64,000 bases of DNA from Plutella xylostella (Eukaryota > Arthropoda > Insecta > Lepidoptera > Plutellidae), in contig NC_063995.1 in assembly GCF_932276165.1 (NCBI RefSeq), positions 1,860,001 through 1,924,000 on the forward strand, in the 5' to 3' direction. Position numbers and translations under genes: made by a program. This document shows positions 10,996 to 22,704 of this stretch, in pieces (positions within the stretch are counted from its first letter, which is position 1; each line of letters begins with the position of its first letter). Below the pieces are notes generated by a model that saw only the letters and a program-made list of their open reading frames with translations, had not been told where the DNA came from and did no database searches.

Positions 10996-12138
10996 TGTAT
11001 GTGTATGTAAACCGAATTACCGCGGCATAACATTATTATTTCTACATCGACAACTAGAGCCCGTTGAGCTATTTTGATTATGCCACTATTGGAGTCCGAA
11101 AACAGATGAAAATTTGATTGTTCCACTTAAATATTTCAGGTATGAGTAGCATGAAATTGAAATGTCAAAGGTTTGAAATTGAAAATGTAATTCTGGACCA
11201 ACTGAATGCTGTAGAGTCTGTTGAGGTTAAATGGTGGTGGTGCGGGCATTTGTTTATTTAAACAATAGGCTACTCATATCAAATTCAAGACAATAAATGA
11301 GTATTTATTGCAGTATTGAATTTACGAAACCAAAATATATTGGTTTCGGCTAATTAAACTCCAGGATGGTTGCATAATTTCAATTTAAAGATTATTATTA
11401 TTTTGAACCCTGAAAACGCTATCGGCCGTGTTGTGACGTCAGCTGCCTCGTGCTGTGTCAAGAGTTTTAAGTGTAGTGGTATCTCCAACTGTGATAAATA
11501 AATGAATGATTTGCTCCCTTCTGACGTCACATCAGTCCACACCATAGGCAATTTTAAAACAAATATGGCTTTTCGCCTGTTTACGAAATGTAAAACTTTA
11601 AAATTAAGTTTTGGGATTTTCTAGGTCCCAAAAAATATGAGAGTATTTTTTTGATCTAATAGAGCAATTATCAATCATCTGAGACCTTCTTTAAAAAAAG
11701 GGTCAAGTAGCCTATTATACCTGTTTGTTCTTAGGAGCATAAATGCACGGCTCCCTACCTCGCAATGGAGTATAGTATACACCTCGCATAGGAGCGACCC
11801 CGCGCCCCGCCACTGGCGGTCTACAAAATTTACAAGTCATTATTTTTTTCTATAAGTACATTTCTTCTGATTTACATGCTATGGCTTCTTTACTCTTTGT
11901 AGGATTGCTATCAGTATTGCTATTGTGCAGAAGTGCAGTAGTGCAGGGCTATCGCGAACTTGTTTTGACAACGATTTTGGGATGCAAATAGTATTGAATT
12001 TGACAATAAATTACTTAGTTTTGGCTTCGCGATAGGACACCAATTGCCAATTTTTCTCCTGCAAAAGTCGGTCACAGATGGTCGGTCGTGTGCCGGCACC
12101 CTAATTCAAAATACACATCGAAACATTTAATTAAACTG
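10996..12138. other. Spacer, nothing recognised
   Basis: A few short GC-rich islands (11780-11820) and no gene or repeat copy identified. Confidence 0.35.
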
Positions 12139-12342
12139 TCAGGCCTTGGTCTCCTATTTACTCCGTAGGTCGCGTCAAGTGTCACCGCCGTAGGCCGCGT
12201 CACAATGCTCATTATGTCTACGCGCCAACGTCGGCGTGTGAGGGAGACCGCATCAGTACATTTCTATAGTGAGCATCGTGACGCGGCCTACGGCGTGACG
12301 CTGGACGCGACCCGCGGCGTAAATAGGAGACCAAGGCCTCAG
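12139..12342. mobile_element. MITE family M, GC-rich foldback
   Basis: tcaggccttggtctcctatt and inverse, with gtcgcgtc and gccgtaggccgcgtcac in each arm. The two ORFs over it (68 and 69 aa) are products of the palindrome. Confidence 0.8.
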
Positions 12343-13169
12343 GAAATTGACGTCGGGTGCGGCAGTCACAAAGAAAATGTAAATTACAAAGGAAATCAGC
12401 ACATTTTGTAAACACGTTTGTTTTCATTCATTATTTAATATTGCTTCGTTCAGTATATTGTAGTAGAAATATATCGTCTATTATATAAGTCTTAATTAAG
12501 TAAATACTTCAAACTTTTTAATAAACAGCAGAAAACAGCTTACCGGTGTAAACATATATATGTGTAATATAGTCACTCAGTAATTTTACAACTTTTAAAA
12601 GCCTTGTCTTCTTTAATTGCAAGTGTGGGATGTTCAAACTTGTTTTATTCTATTACAAAACTGCTTGATTTGAGCACTTAAAGCGTCACCCACGTTCAGA
12701 CATTATAGTTTTACTGTGTAAAGATTTTTCTATTTAATTATTGTTGGTACAATGGTGCATATAACTACTCTCATACCACAAGCTCACAGAAAGGTACTTC
12801 TTGCAGATTTTAAGAGTTTTCTCACAATAGTAATAAAACGTTTATTGGATAAAGATTATTTTACATTAACTTGATTTTATAATTAAATTCCATTCTTTCT
12901 AATTTATATCTCCATTTGTAAGTAGTTTAAATACCTCTCATTGCTCCTTACTTAAAAATAGAGAGATAAGCTGGCATTTTATTTTAATATAATAACGAAA
13001 CCCTAAGAAAAAGCTGCCGAAAAGAAGCTTTTACTGAAATTACATCCGAACTCGTTTGAAAAAAGGTTGGCTAAACTGCATAGCTTCGTTAAATCGAGCC
13101 TCGTTTACTCCACACTCAGAATACTCCATGAGTCCTTCACAATACACCTTCACACTTGAAAAAGACCAC

Positions 13170-13386
13170 ACACTACATAATGAGCAATAAAAAGATTCCA
13201 GTGACATAGTCCCAAATTAATTCTAAACGGAAAAGGCGATCTTTATAAATAACGCCGTCATAATATTGAATTACATCAGTTACCCACCAAAACTATAAAT
13301 ATTGTGTTCAAATTTTAATTAGGTACATGCAAAAAAAATTGGTGTGGCATGTTTTTAGTGGATCTTTTCAATTGCTCGTGAGTGTC
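13170..13386. mobile_element. MITE family I
   Basis: tgagcaataaaaagattcca and the right end aattgctcgtgagtgtc. Confidence 0.65.
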
Positions 13387-13849
13387 ATTTAGATTTATTA
13401 CCTAGGATAGAGTAAATACTCGGAAATACGCTTTCCAGAATCCACCCTAATGTGATAATAGATCTGAAGAACCCGTCTCCGGCACTTGTTCAAGTAAACT
13501 GGCTCCAGAGGCTTGTCCATACGCAAACAACGCTTAATAGCATAATGGCTTCGGCCAGAGGGATTAACAGCCTTCGGAGGTCCACCGAGTCTCCATTTAC
13601 AAAAGATTTACCCCTTTCAGGTCCTTGAGAGCCTTGTCTTTAAGATAAATACAACCATTTTCGCATGAGAATACAGGACACTTGAGGTGGAATTCGTCGC
13701 CTCGTTTATCTAGGCGCCTTAGTCGTCTAGACTTGTTTTTTTTAAGCTGATGGATTGAGTTTATTCATAGAATGTAGGTGTACCTAATATTATTAGCACT
13801 AGCTGAAAGCCGCACAAGCGGGTTATCGGATGAGCTGATATATCATACA

Positions 13850-13920
13850 TATTACCACCCAAGACCCAAAGAGACCAAAGAGTACAAATACCTATCTTTT
13901 AAACAAATATCTGCCATTTC
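13850..13920 (-). repeat. SINE fragment, reverse orientation
   Basis: caagacccaaag and aaacaaatatctgcc match the middle of the SINE at 53450-53712. Confidence 0.5.
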
Positions 13921-14884
13921 ACTTTAAATTCGTGTTACCTACTCTATTCTACAACTCTCGATTTTCCTCTGTACCGAAATCTCTTGAGATAAGATGAAAA
14001 ATTCATTGGTGTCGAGATTTTGGCACAGTATCCAGAAAGGCTTTGCCAAGGCTGCTGTCAAACAGTGCCCACGTTTATTGGAGATGTTGGCTCAACTCCA
14101 TGTTCTTACCTATTATACGTGATCATAAGAAACCCGACAACTTGTCTTTGAAACAGAATATCTTCAATCGAAGTTGTGCTTTGTACAGTAAGTAGGAAAT
14201 GACCTGCCCGCCCGGCTTTGCTTTGAATATTTTCCCGTGGCAATTCCTGGATAGACAAAATGTTACTCTACCACTTTGTTATTTGTACTTATAACACCCT
14301 TCTTTTTCTTCGGGTGTTACAAAACAATAAAATCTGTCTTTACGCAAATGTGTATACCTACATCCCGCAGTGTTAGTTTTGGCCATTTTGTAAACTAACA
14401 AACCGAATTTTTATTTTTTCTGATGTTTGCGTTGAAAACATTTGAATACCGTATTCAGCACAATGTTTTTATTTTATTTTCTAGTAGTGATGGAATCGTA
14501 ATACAGTAAAATACCTACGCAGGTACTAATCGTTTTGTACGAATAATTTTAAAGTTCTTTAAACGATACTCCTATTATAAAACTGTTTAGAATCGTTTAC
14601 AGTATTTACTTCTTAATACTTAAGTACCTCAGTTACAGTTACTTACAGTTTACCGCGATATTTCTATTGGGTGGATGATAGCTTAATCAAATAATATTTT
14701 ATGGATACATACAAACAATCTCTATTATCCTCCTGACACCTGGCGTGCTATGAGTAGGGGAGTATCCCTGTTATTCCTTTAAAGTTTTATAAAGTACCTA
14801 TCCCTAAAACAATTTGTTCTTTGACAAAGCGACAAAACAGTTCAGTAGTATTTTTTTTTAATTTTTTAAAAATTTATTAACAAC

Positions 14885-15091
14885 TAGCTGTTCCCGCGCG
14901 CTTCGCTTCGCCTCAAAAAGTTTTCCCGTGGGAATTCCGGGATAAAAAGTAGCCTATGTTCTTTCCCAGGGTCTAGACCGTATGTATACCAAATTTCATT
15001 CAAATCCGTTCAGTAGTTTTGGCGTGAAAGAGTAACAGACAGACAGACAGACAGACACAGTTACTTTCGCATTTATAATATTAGTAAGGAT
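14885..15091 (+). repeat. RTE-like 3' tail repeat
   Basis: agctgttcccgcgcgcttcg to atttataatattagtaagga, with five gaca units. Confidence 0.78.
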
Positions 15092-15639
15092 GTATACATT
15101 TATACCTCTCGGGGTCAGGAGGGTATAAAAATAATCCGTTTGCGCTGAAGGCCTATGCAACTTGAAATTATTCGTGCTATCGATATTGAAAAATCTATTC
15201 GAAAACATCACTATCAAAAATACACGCGCATCCTCCAATCTGTTGGAAAATATTCAGTGACTAGTGTCGGCCGGAGAATTTACATAAAAAAGGCTGTATA
15301 TCGGTGTTGACGTCAAGTTAAAATGTGTTGTTTTGTGTGTTATTGTGATTATTTATAGATATATCTGTAGCATGCGCTCAACACCAAACGGTTCGTGAAT
15401 TAAACTGAAATGTAGGCAATTTTTCTTATGAGCCCATTGGTCAATTCTAGGTTTTTATAGGTGGTGTTACAGCTGGTCTCAATTATCGATATCCCAATAT
15501 AATTTAATGTTTATCCGGATGTTTTCTTTCATTTCAAATACTGGGTTGTGTTGTATTACTTGTGTTGCATCATAGCAGGACTCGATGGCTCTAACATCGA
15601 GAAGTAGGTAAGTAAGTACAGTTCTCCCATATTAATAAT
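15092..15639. other. Spacer, nothing recognised
   Basis: No gene-like ORF or repeat copy. Confidence 0.35.
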
Positions 15640-15730
15640 GCGCATGCAAATCTTGGACTAGGCCTAAACCCTTCCTTCATTGGAAGGAGACCCGTGCCCC
15701 AGCAGTGGGGACGTAATGGGTCGTGATGAA
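15640..15730 (+). repeat. LINE 3' fragment
   Basis: aggcctaaacccttccttca and cccgtgccccagcagtgggg encode NPSFIGRRPVPQQW-like residues, as in the fragment at 45520-45625. Confidence 0.55.
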
Positions 15731-15908
15731 ATGCAAATCTTCGCAAACTGTCGTATTCCCGGAAACACCCGAATCATTGAATCGTAAAAGCCTTAAACAA
15801 TGCACTCGGATTTTGCACCTTGATTGAAAGAAATAGGAGTCAATATCATGTGTACATAATCGAAAACAATTCGGGCTGCCGGCGGCTGTCACCAATCAGT
15901 CAAAGATC

Positions 15909-16048
15909 CTTCAGGGCGAGTAGCACGGGGCTCATTTAAGACGTGACATAAGTTTTGCATCGCGCTCACTCACATCACGCAGCCTCAAGAGCGAGCGCGA
16001 CGGAGAACTTTTGTCACGTCTTAAATGCGCCCCGTGCTAGCCCTTCAG
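15909..16048. mobile_element. MITE family G
   Basis: ttcagggcgagtagcacggg to ccccgtgctagcccttcag, with arms aagacgtgacataagtttt and inverse. Confidence 0.75.
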
Positions 16049-16654
16049 TTCATGTCAGTCAGTTATGTGGAATTATATGTATAGCTGTTATTACACATCG
16101 TTCTTGGTTTTGTTTTCAAATGTGAATTTAATTTCCACTTTAATAACATTATTGTTGATGACGCCTTATTATGAAACAAATTAAAGAATAAAATATATTT
16201 TTATTAATGTGAAATGATCAGTGCTGTAAATACTTTTGAACTGAGATTTTAAAATTTTAATGTAAACAAACCTTAGTTTGAAATCCATTTTTCTTCTTAT
16301 AATATATACACCTTGTGTTATTCAAACCTTCTTTCATCCATCTTTACATCAGCTTCAGTAAAAGACACTTGAAAAGTACTGTAACATTTTCGAAGTAAAT
16401 TTTAATATTATGACAATAATATTATGAATTATCGAATCATATTTCGTTACTGATAAATCAATATCTCTTTTAGCACCAATTACATAATTCTACAAAAATT
16501 GCATGAAGAAAATGCACTTAACCACTCTAAATACATATAGTTTTCTAACGCTCGGGAATACGACCGTTGCCGAACAATGACGAAGATTTCTATGTGCATT
16601 ATCAATTTTGGGGAACTGTACTGTTGAGGACGCGCTATAATTACACATGAAAGA

Positions 16655-16925
16655 AGAAAGAAAATACATTTATTTCACACACACACGGAAACAACACAAA
16701 AAATAAATAATAAAACAAATAATAAAAAAAATGTAAAGTAAAATGAGCAAGGGTGTTGCTTCCCGGTGCAGAAACGGGTTCTAGCTCAGCTTGGTGCTAT
16801 GATAAACCATAGCGCTGGTTTTCAGCTAGAACCCTGGGTGAAGTCACGGACATGAGTCCTGAGACCTTACCCCAACAGGTTAAGATTCTATCTGTGTTGC
16901 CAGTTCGTTAGCTAGCTCTGAACTA
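16655..16925 (-). repeat. Probable LINE 3' end, reverse
   Basis: Read on the minus strand it ends in gtgtgtgaaataaatgtatt. Upstream is a hairpin (gggttctagctcag with its inverse, 16776-16833). Family not identified. Confidence 0.4.
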
Positions 16926-18490
16926 TGAATGCACCACTTTCTTTTACCATTACCATAATAATGTTAAGGGTCAGCAATAGGTAATCGAGGGTTGGCATTG
17001 TCATAGAATTATGTAGTAAATGATGCTCTACAGCCTTGAAAAAAATCACACCGGTAGTCGAAGAGTCTAGCTAGGTGCTGAATCATTCGAATTTAAGTAA
17101 ATGCTTATGGATAACTGTAAATTAAATTCAGAATATGACGAAAAACCACTCCCGTATTGTAACAACTGTGTCGTAATCATCAAGAATTTTCATATGATTC
17201 TTATCAAATTATAAAGTAAAAGGCTTGGACTAGGCGCTAAATACCTTGTTTTTTAATAAACATACACTTATTTTGTGTAAATTAATCCCAAACTTGAGCA
17301 ATTTTTTTCCCTCAAATCTTCATACAAATATCTATGGCGGCTTTCTGTGTTATAAAATCATAAACACAAGTGACGTTTGACTCAGTTGGCCGCTGGCCTC
17401 CAAAGAAGGGTCACGTCGGTTTAGGCAGCACTGACAGCTCGCGATCTTATCGTGTACAGATACAAAATCACTGCACATTGGTTGTCATTGCACTTTTTCA
17501 ACTTTTATGACACCAACATAATTTGATTTGAAATTGAGGAAGCATAATTCTTCCAGTATATTCAATACATTAAATTAAATTAGATAGTGTGCAATATTCT
17601 CGTGACATTACAGTCTCGTAAAGGTCTGATGAGGAGCAGGAATATAGCGAATGGATCTAAGTGATGACAATACGCACGAACATTAGGTTAGGGATCAAAA
17701 ATACAGTCTCTTGGTGCTGGTTGAGGTATGGTCTCGTGAGGATCTGATGAGGGCAGTAACACGGTGGTGGCTCAATTTTATTTCAAAGATGTTAATAGCT
17801 AAAAGCATCGAGTTTGGGCTATTAAGTATGTTTTTCAGAGAGAGAGAAAGATATTTTATTTTTCCTCTGGATGTGTTAGGTTTACTGGGTTTACTAAGTT
17901 CATTCTGTTAATGGCATCAAGTTGTTATGTGTTCATAAGTAATAATTATTTATTAACAAAATGCTGTTGATTCTCCACGAAAATGTAAAAATAAAAATAA
18001 AATAAATAAAAATAAATTCGTAACGTAAAATTGTCAATGACGGAATTTCTTCTATAGACACTAGCCACAAAAAAAACAAACGATAGATAGCGTGACTTGA
18101 AGATAAAGATACATTTATTCGACACATAGACAGCAACAACAAAAAAAATACAGATTTAAAGAAAACAAACACATACTTATACAAAACAACAAAGAAAAAA
18201 AAAGGATACACATCAAAATAACTGGAAAAATATAAGCCCCAATTTACTTGTGTGGGACAGGGAGTACCATCATATTTTTTTTGGGTTACTCCCCATCTAT
18301 GTGAAATATCAGCTTGATATCTTTACCCGTTTCAGAGAAAAAGGACGATGACAGACGGACAACAAAGAGATCCTATAACGGTTGCTTTTTTTCTTTTGAC
18401 GTTCGAAACCCTAAAATTAATTAAAAATATTATGCTGCTACCAAAAAATATTACTTACTTACAGGTATTGAAAAAGCGGTATATAGTACT
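16926..18490. other. AT-rich spacer
   Basis: 18100-18250 is A-rich on the plus strand (acaacaaaaaaaatacag) and may be a LINE tail in reverse. Nothing else found. Confidence 0.3.
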
Positions 18491-18735
18491 AAACAAATTA
18501 TAAACAAACAAAAAACCCGACTGCACGCTAAAAATATGAAAACAAGTCCCAATGTTAATGGAAAGTATCGTAGGCGGGGACCAGCAGAGGGTTCACCATT
18601 TAGCTGAATGTTACTTAGAAAACGGCCTTGAGTGGCGGTCAAGTTGGTCCCCGCCTGCGATACTTTCCATTAACATTGGGACTTGTTTTCATGTTTTTAG
18701 CGTACAGTCGGGTTTTTCGTTTGTTTATAATTGTA
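18491..18735. mobile_element. MITE family J, long foldback
   Basis: The arms hold ttataaacaaacaaaaaacc, gactgcacgctaaaa, atggaaagtatcg and ggcgggga, and recur inverted 70 bp further on with few mismatches. Confidence 0.82.
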
Positions 18736-18759
18736 TTTTTTTATTTGTAACTTTTTAGT

Positions 18760-19130
18760 TGTTTTTATTTTATGAAATTTTACGTCAGTAGTTCATGATC
18801 ATTTTTTATTTCAATAATTTTGGTGTTGTTATTTAAATACCTTCAATATGCATATTTTTATAATGTGAAAATTAAGCCCTTTCATTTGATACCTTACACG
18901 GCAAAAGTTGAATTATTATTTTTTCGATCATCACGTTATGTCCTCTAGAGGGCGCTATGTACATTTTAATAGAACGTCACATAGCCTATAACCATCGCGC
19001 CATCAATACGCTTCTAACAATACCTCATACATCAAAATCTATCAAGCCGTTTAGGCTACAGGAGGGAACAAAGAAACAGACAAACATACATACATACAAT
19101 CAAAAAACATTACCCTCCTCTTTCGGCAGT
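18760..19130. repeat. Possible interspersed repeat
   Basis: aagccctttcatttgatacc, agagggcgctatg and an acatacatacatac run. It looks like a repeat but has no second copy in this window. Confidence 0.3.
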
Positions 19131-19134
19131 CCGG

Positions 19135-19330
19135 TAAAAAGGAGTAAGACAGGGGGTCATTCTGAACTTTTGCTCTACGAGTTTTGGAAATTAACTTTGT
19201 TGGACATGTGACTTTTTACCATGGAAAACGAATATTTTTTTTCGCGAATTTGCAAATCTCGTAGAACAAAAGTTGTTCAGAATGACCCCTTGAGTCATCC
19301 CCTCTTGGCTTAGTATAGCCCTTTTGCGAC
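19135..19330. mobile_element. MITE family N
   Basis: gggggtcattctgaactttt and ctctacgag recur inverted (ctcgtagaac, gttcagaatgacccc), followed by a family E word cttagtatagcccttttgc. Confidence 0.65.
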
Positions 19331-19904
19331 ACTATGTATTTACTTTGCTTTGTCGTCGGGGTTCAGTTGGCTGGAGGATGCCCGAAACTTATTATCTACA
19401 CTTTAATACTTGTAGTTACCTTTCTACAAGTAAATACCACATTTGTTTGAGAAAGCTAATCGGGTTCCGAGTATAGAGTAAAGTGGCACCCCTATTAATT
19501 TCTACTCTTTCCTGGTGCCTACCAGTGTAAGTAAGAATTATACTTACTTACCCTAAAATCACCCAAAATGTACTTGAACATAATTGTCAATAAAGTTGGC
19601 GAGTAAAAGTTTATCGACCCACTGTGCAAACTTACATGTGTGCGTGTCACTGCGTGTGCTGTGTGAAGAGCATTGAAAACCCAAAATTGGCGCGGCACGT
19701 CACCCTGTACGGGCCCTTAATGACGAACGTAATAGCTGGGGCAGATTCTACTATTTAATGAGTTCTCCGACGCTGTGCAAAATGTGAGTGGTACATGAGT
19801 GTAGAAATATACATACATACAAAATTACAGATCATTGGATAATTGATTTTATTTACAGGTTATAGCCAAAGTGGTAACTACCTACACATTCCAAAAGAGG
19901 GTGA

Positions 19905-20104
19905 CTGAGGGGGTTATTCTAAACAAACTTGGTTATACTTTTGGACATTTATAATAGCTCCCCATAGTGAAAAGTCACGTGATCAATAAAGTTTTTGTAT
20001 TTTTTTCCCCTCTTATTTTCAAAAGTTGTTTAGATTTACCCCCTGAGTGCTGAGTTACCCCCTTTCGGCTTAGTATACGATATGCATTTTGCAACACTCT
20101 GTAT
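19905..20104. mobile_element. MITE family N/E, diverged
   Basis: gggggttattctaaacaaac and gttgtttagatttaccccct, ending cggcttagtatacga and ttgcaacactctgta. Confidence 0.5.
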
Positions 20105-20214
20105 AATTTTAATCCTGCAACACCATAACTCACACAATAATAATTCACTTAAGAAAATATCCAAAAGCACATCCAATATCCAGACAACCAATTTAATACA
20201 TTAATACATTGTAA

Positions 20215-20400
20215 TACATTTTAATACATTGTATAATATAAAAATAAAATACATACATATGTTGGGACAACTCACACACGGCCATCCGAACCCAAGCAAG
20301 ACAGAGCCTGTGTTATGGGTATCGGACAGCTGATAGATATATCTACACAAATACATAGATAGATAAATATTAAATATTAATATTTTTGAGCAAACATAAC
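20215..20400 (-). mobile_element. SINE tail, reverse orientation
   Basis: gcctgtgttatgggtatcgg and the tgttgggacaactcac region match the tail of the SINE at 53450-53712. The tRNA head is missing. Confidence 0.6.
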
Positions 20401-20659
20401 AACACACCATTTCATACTTTCACATTAGTAGAATGGCTCCGGCGCCCAGTCGGTTTGTTTAGGTAACACCTTCTCAACTCTTTACTGTAATGAAATGACA
20501 TAATTATGCAAATGAATGTTGTCATTTAGCTTTGTGTAATAATCGGCCTTCTAAATAGATAATTGCAGGTTTTGCCGCCGTTTTTATAATGATTACTAGT
20601 ACAGTAATTAAAATAATTAGACGTGTCTATTTTTCTTAATTTTAATGCGTGTGTATGTG

Positions 20660-20755
20660 TAGGATGTAGGTCTAAAGTCTGTTTTTTAATCTCAGATACT
20701 TACTAAATTGAGACATTGATTGTTCCGCCAATAGAACGATACGTCACTTTAATCG
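20660..20755. repeat. Left arm of inverted repeat bracketing transposase copy 1
   Basis: Reads gtctgttttttaatctcaga and, further on, ccgccaatagaacgatacgt. Both blocks recur inverted at 25587-25700. The left arm lacks about 25 bp in the middle that the right arm has. Confidence 0.6.
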
Positions 20756-21163
20756 TCGACGTATTCTATTATTAGTTCGGCAAACCTGTCGAGAGCACAA
20801 CGATTATAAAACAACTATTTATTATTAGAATTTTGATACATTATTTTATTTGATATTAATTTAAACTTATTGTTGTGTGATTTCTAGCAGGCAACAGTCT
20901 TCTAGTAATACTTAATTTAGAAGCTCTTTGTAACAGAGTCAGGGGTTTACTGCTGGTTTCAAAAACCATGACATACCTACTTAGTATTTTTTTTCTAATT
21001 TACTATTAATTTAGGTCAGTATACCTACTTAATTAATGGTTTTTAATTCTGTAAATGTGGAACATATTTGCGAAGTATTTTATAGATATTCTCTATACAA
21101 TTTCACCAGTTCTTAAGTAGGTTCATAAAATATATTATTTGTTATTGTTATTACGCCGTCATT

Positions 21164-21175
21164 GCCGCCATTTTG
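21164..21175 (+). promoter_or_regulatory. YY1/Pho-like motif in GC-rich leader of transposase copy 1
   Basis: gccgccattttg, the reverse complement of the caaaatggcggc form known for YY1/Pho sites, lies 129 bp upstream of the ATG at the start of a CpG-containing stretch (gccgcgtcgcaataccccc). The same motif and surroundings occur at the matching place in the second copy (28762-28773). Function is inferred from position and conservation only. Confidence 0.35.
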
Positions 21176-21303
21176 TCAGCCGCGTCGCAATACCCCCCGC
21201 CCGCACTACCGCCACCGCTCCCCCTTGCGCGCCCTCTTCAGTTCCTCTCTGTTGTTCAAGGCGAACGCACGTCCTTTTTGTGCAAAACATACCATAACTT
21301 AAA

Positions 21304-21500
21304 ATGGAGGATAAACCTTCGTCTTCCGCTTCAAAAAGTGATAGTGATGTGTCAGACGAAGAAATGTCTGAATCTTCGGAAGAATCGGAAGATTCATTTC
21401 AAAATAATAAAATAAAACGTGGACCTTCCGTCTCAACTATAGTAAAAGCTTTATCTGTTTTAAATACAGATGATGATGGTGGCGACCCGCAATTTCGAAG
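21304..21500 (+). CDS. Exon 1 of Merlin/IS1595-like transposase, intact copy (acidic N-terminus)
   Basis: First coding exon of a two-exon gene. It encodes 65 codons plus two bases, beginning MEDKPSSSASKSD and ending in a DDDGGDP segment. It is rich in Ser, Asp and Glu, with no recognised fold. The ATG lies in a tttaaaATGG context shared with the minus-strand copy. The exon ends CGA AG before donor GTAGGT at 21501. Joining to the acceptor at 22704 restores an AGG codon and keeps the frame. The related minus-strand copy has the same exon with the same phase, which strongly supports the splice. Compared with that copy, this exon lacks roughly two dozen residues in the middle (after KIK). The acidic stretch may be a nuclear or protein-contact tail, but that is inference. 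Confidence 0.72.
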
Positions 21501-21554
21501 GTAGGTGTTTGTTGACATTATTTATTTCGGTATTTTACTTGGAATAAAGTATTA

Positions 21555-21767
21555 TTATTAGAGGCGTCGCCGTTGGTCGCCGAGTGTTCAAGTCCCGGCA
21601 TGTACCTACGAGTACCTACCGAATTAATTACTTATTATCAATTATTGTGGAATTTAAATACAATAATACCACGTGCTTTTACGACGAAGAGAAACATCGT
21701 GTAGAAACCGGCGCAACTAGATTTCTAGATGTGTATCCCAAGGAAGGGCATTTAACCTACTCATTGC
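21555..21767 (+). repeat. Degenerate tRNA-headed SINE remnant in transposase intron 1
   Basis: Contains a B-box-like gtgttcaagtcccggcatg and a later gaagagaaacatcgtgtaga stretch that match the SINE at 969-1222. The intron of copy 2 (about 28260-28320) keeps the first part (cggcatgtacctac), so this SINE inserted before the two copies separated. Confidence 0.5.
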
Positions 21768-22547
21768 GGGTTCCCCTCATCTCGCCTAATCTTTATTTTC
21801 CAAAACTCGATTCGCATAACTCGTATGGTCTAAACTTTTTTGGTCGAATCATCACTTCGTCAAGACTTATGTGGCCTAAGGCTCGCCGAAAACTCTTTTG
21901 GTACCATCTTGAAACATCTAAGTTTGGTTTGGTCAAATTTATGTTCATCTATACCTATGTATAATCTTGTTTCTCCTAATATTATCTTAATAAATAATAT
22001 ATTAAGTATGTAGTAAATGTACAAATTGTGGTATTTCTCTCTTACATCCCGAAAATTACGATATTGAACGATCAATTTGTGATTGACCATTCTAGTTATT
22101 ACAAACCCCATAGAATCGGAACATAAAGATAGGTGCGACGACGAGCAAAGCGAGGAGGAGCGTGTTAGGTGCACATGTTCGTCAAAAGCAAAGCGGAGCG
22201 CAGCGAAGCGGAGCGGAGCTGAGCGTTTCCCACATAGCGGAAACAATACAATATTTTCTTATCTAGGCACCAGTTTGCGCTACGTAGGGAGACCCTCCGT
22301 CAATGTTAAAGCCAAAAGAATATTATTACTTTGTATAACCTATGCAAATTATACTTAATATATGTAGCATTATTAGGCGTTTCAAGATTCGGCCATACCA
22401 TTATTAGGCTAAACAAGATTATGCGAAATAACTTTTTACCAAACGAGATTTATGCCATACGATTTTCGGCGAAACGAGACTTTGACCAAACGTTACTATG
22501 CAATACGAGATTATACAAATAAATCTTAGATCAAAAAAGGTAGAACC
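21768..22547. mobile_element. GGGTTC-ended nonautonomous element in intron of transposase copy 1
   Basis: About 780 bp, starting gggttcccctcatctcgc and ending ggtagaacc. It matches the 719-bp element at 31508-32226 almost end to end, including a purine-rich agcggagcgcagcgaagcgg segment. It is absent from the intron of copy 2, where sequence resembling the right flank (ggttagga) follows different DNA. No target duplication is visible here (ctcattgc versus ggttagga), so one flank has probably been rearranged. Confidence 0.68.
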
Positions 22548-22704
22548 GGTTAGGATAGGCTCTGTTTTGTCTCTACATATAAAAAGAAAGGCCAGCCTAG
22601 TTTTTTCAGGATAAGGATGAAATTTTGGTTTTAAAAGCGCTAATTGTAAAGGTGACTTCGAATCGAATTCACTTTCCTTATTTAAAATATTGATTTTGTT
22701 ACAG

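Larger units (their letters stand above)
12343..14884. other. AT-rich spacer around a MITE and a SINE piece
   Basis: Only the family I MITE (13170-13386) and the SINE fragment (13850-13920) are recognised. At 14230-14250, tttcccgtggcaattcctgg is a worn RTE-like tail piece. Confidence 0.35.

Noticed and set aside
12205..12427. 68- and 69-codon ORFs on both strands
   Set aside because: They overlap a GC-rich MITE palindrome. Open frames on both strands come from the foldback.
21584..22246. Pair of 126-128 codon ORFs on opposite strands, with a similar one at 31632-31820
   Set aside because: Similarity between the ORFs at the two sites reflects the shared nonautonomous element at DNA level. 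They sit in an intron, and frames are not kept over the full element.
22083..22358. 91-codon ORF with Lys/Arg/Ala-rich run
   Set aside because: It crosses the agcggagcg tandem of a nonautonomous element inside an intron, so it is a composition effect.
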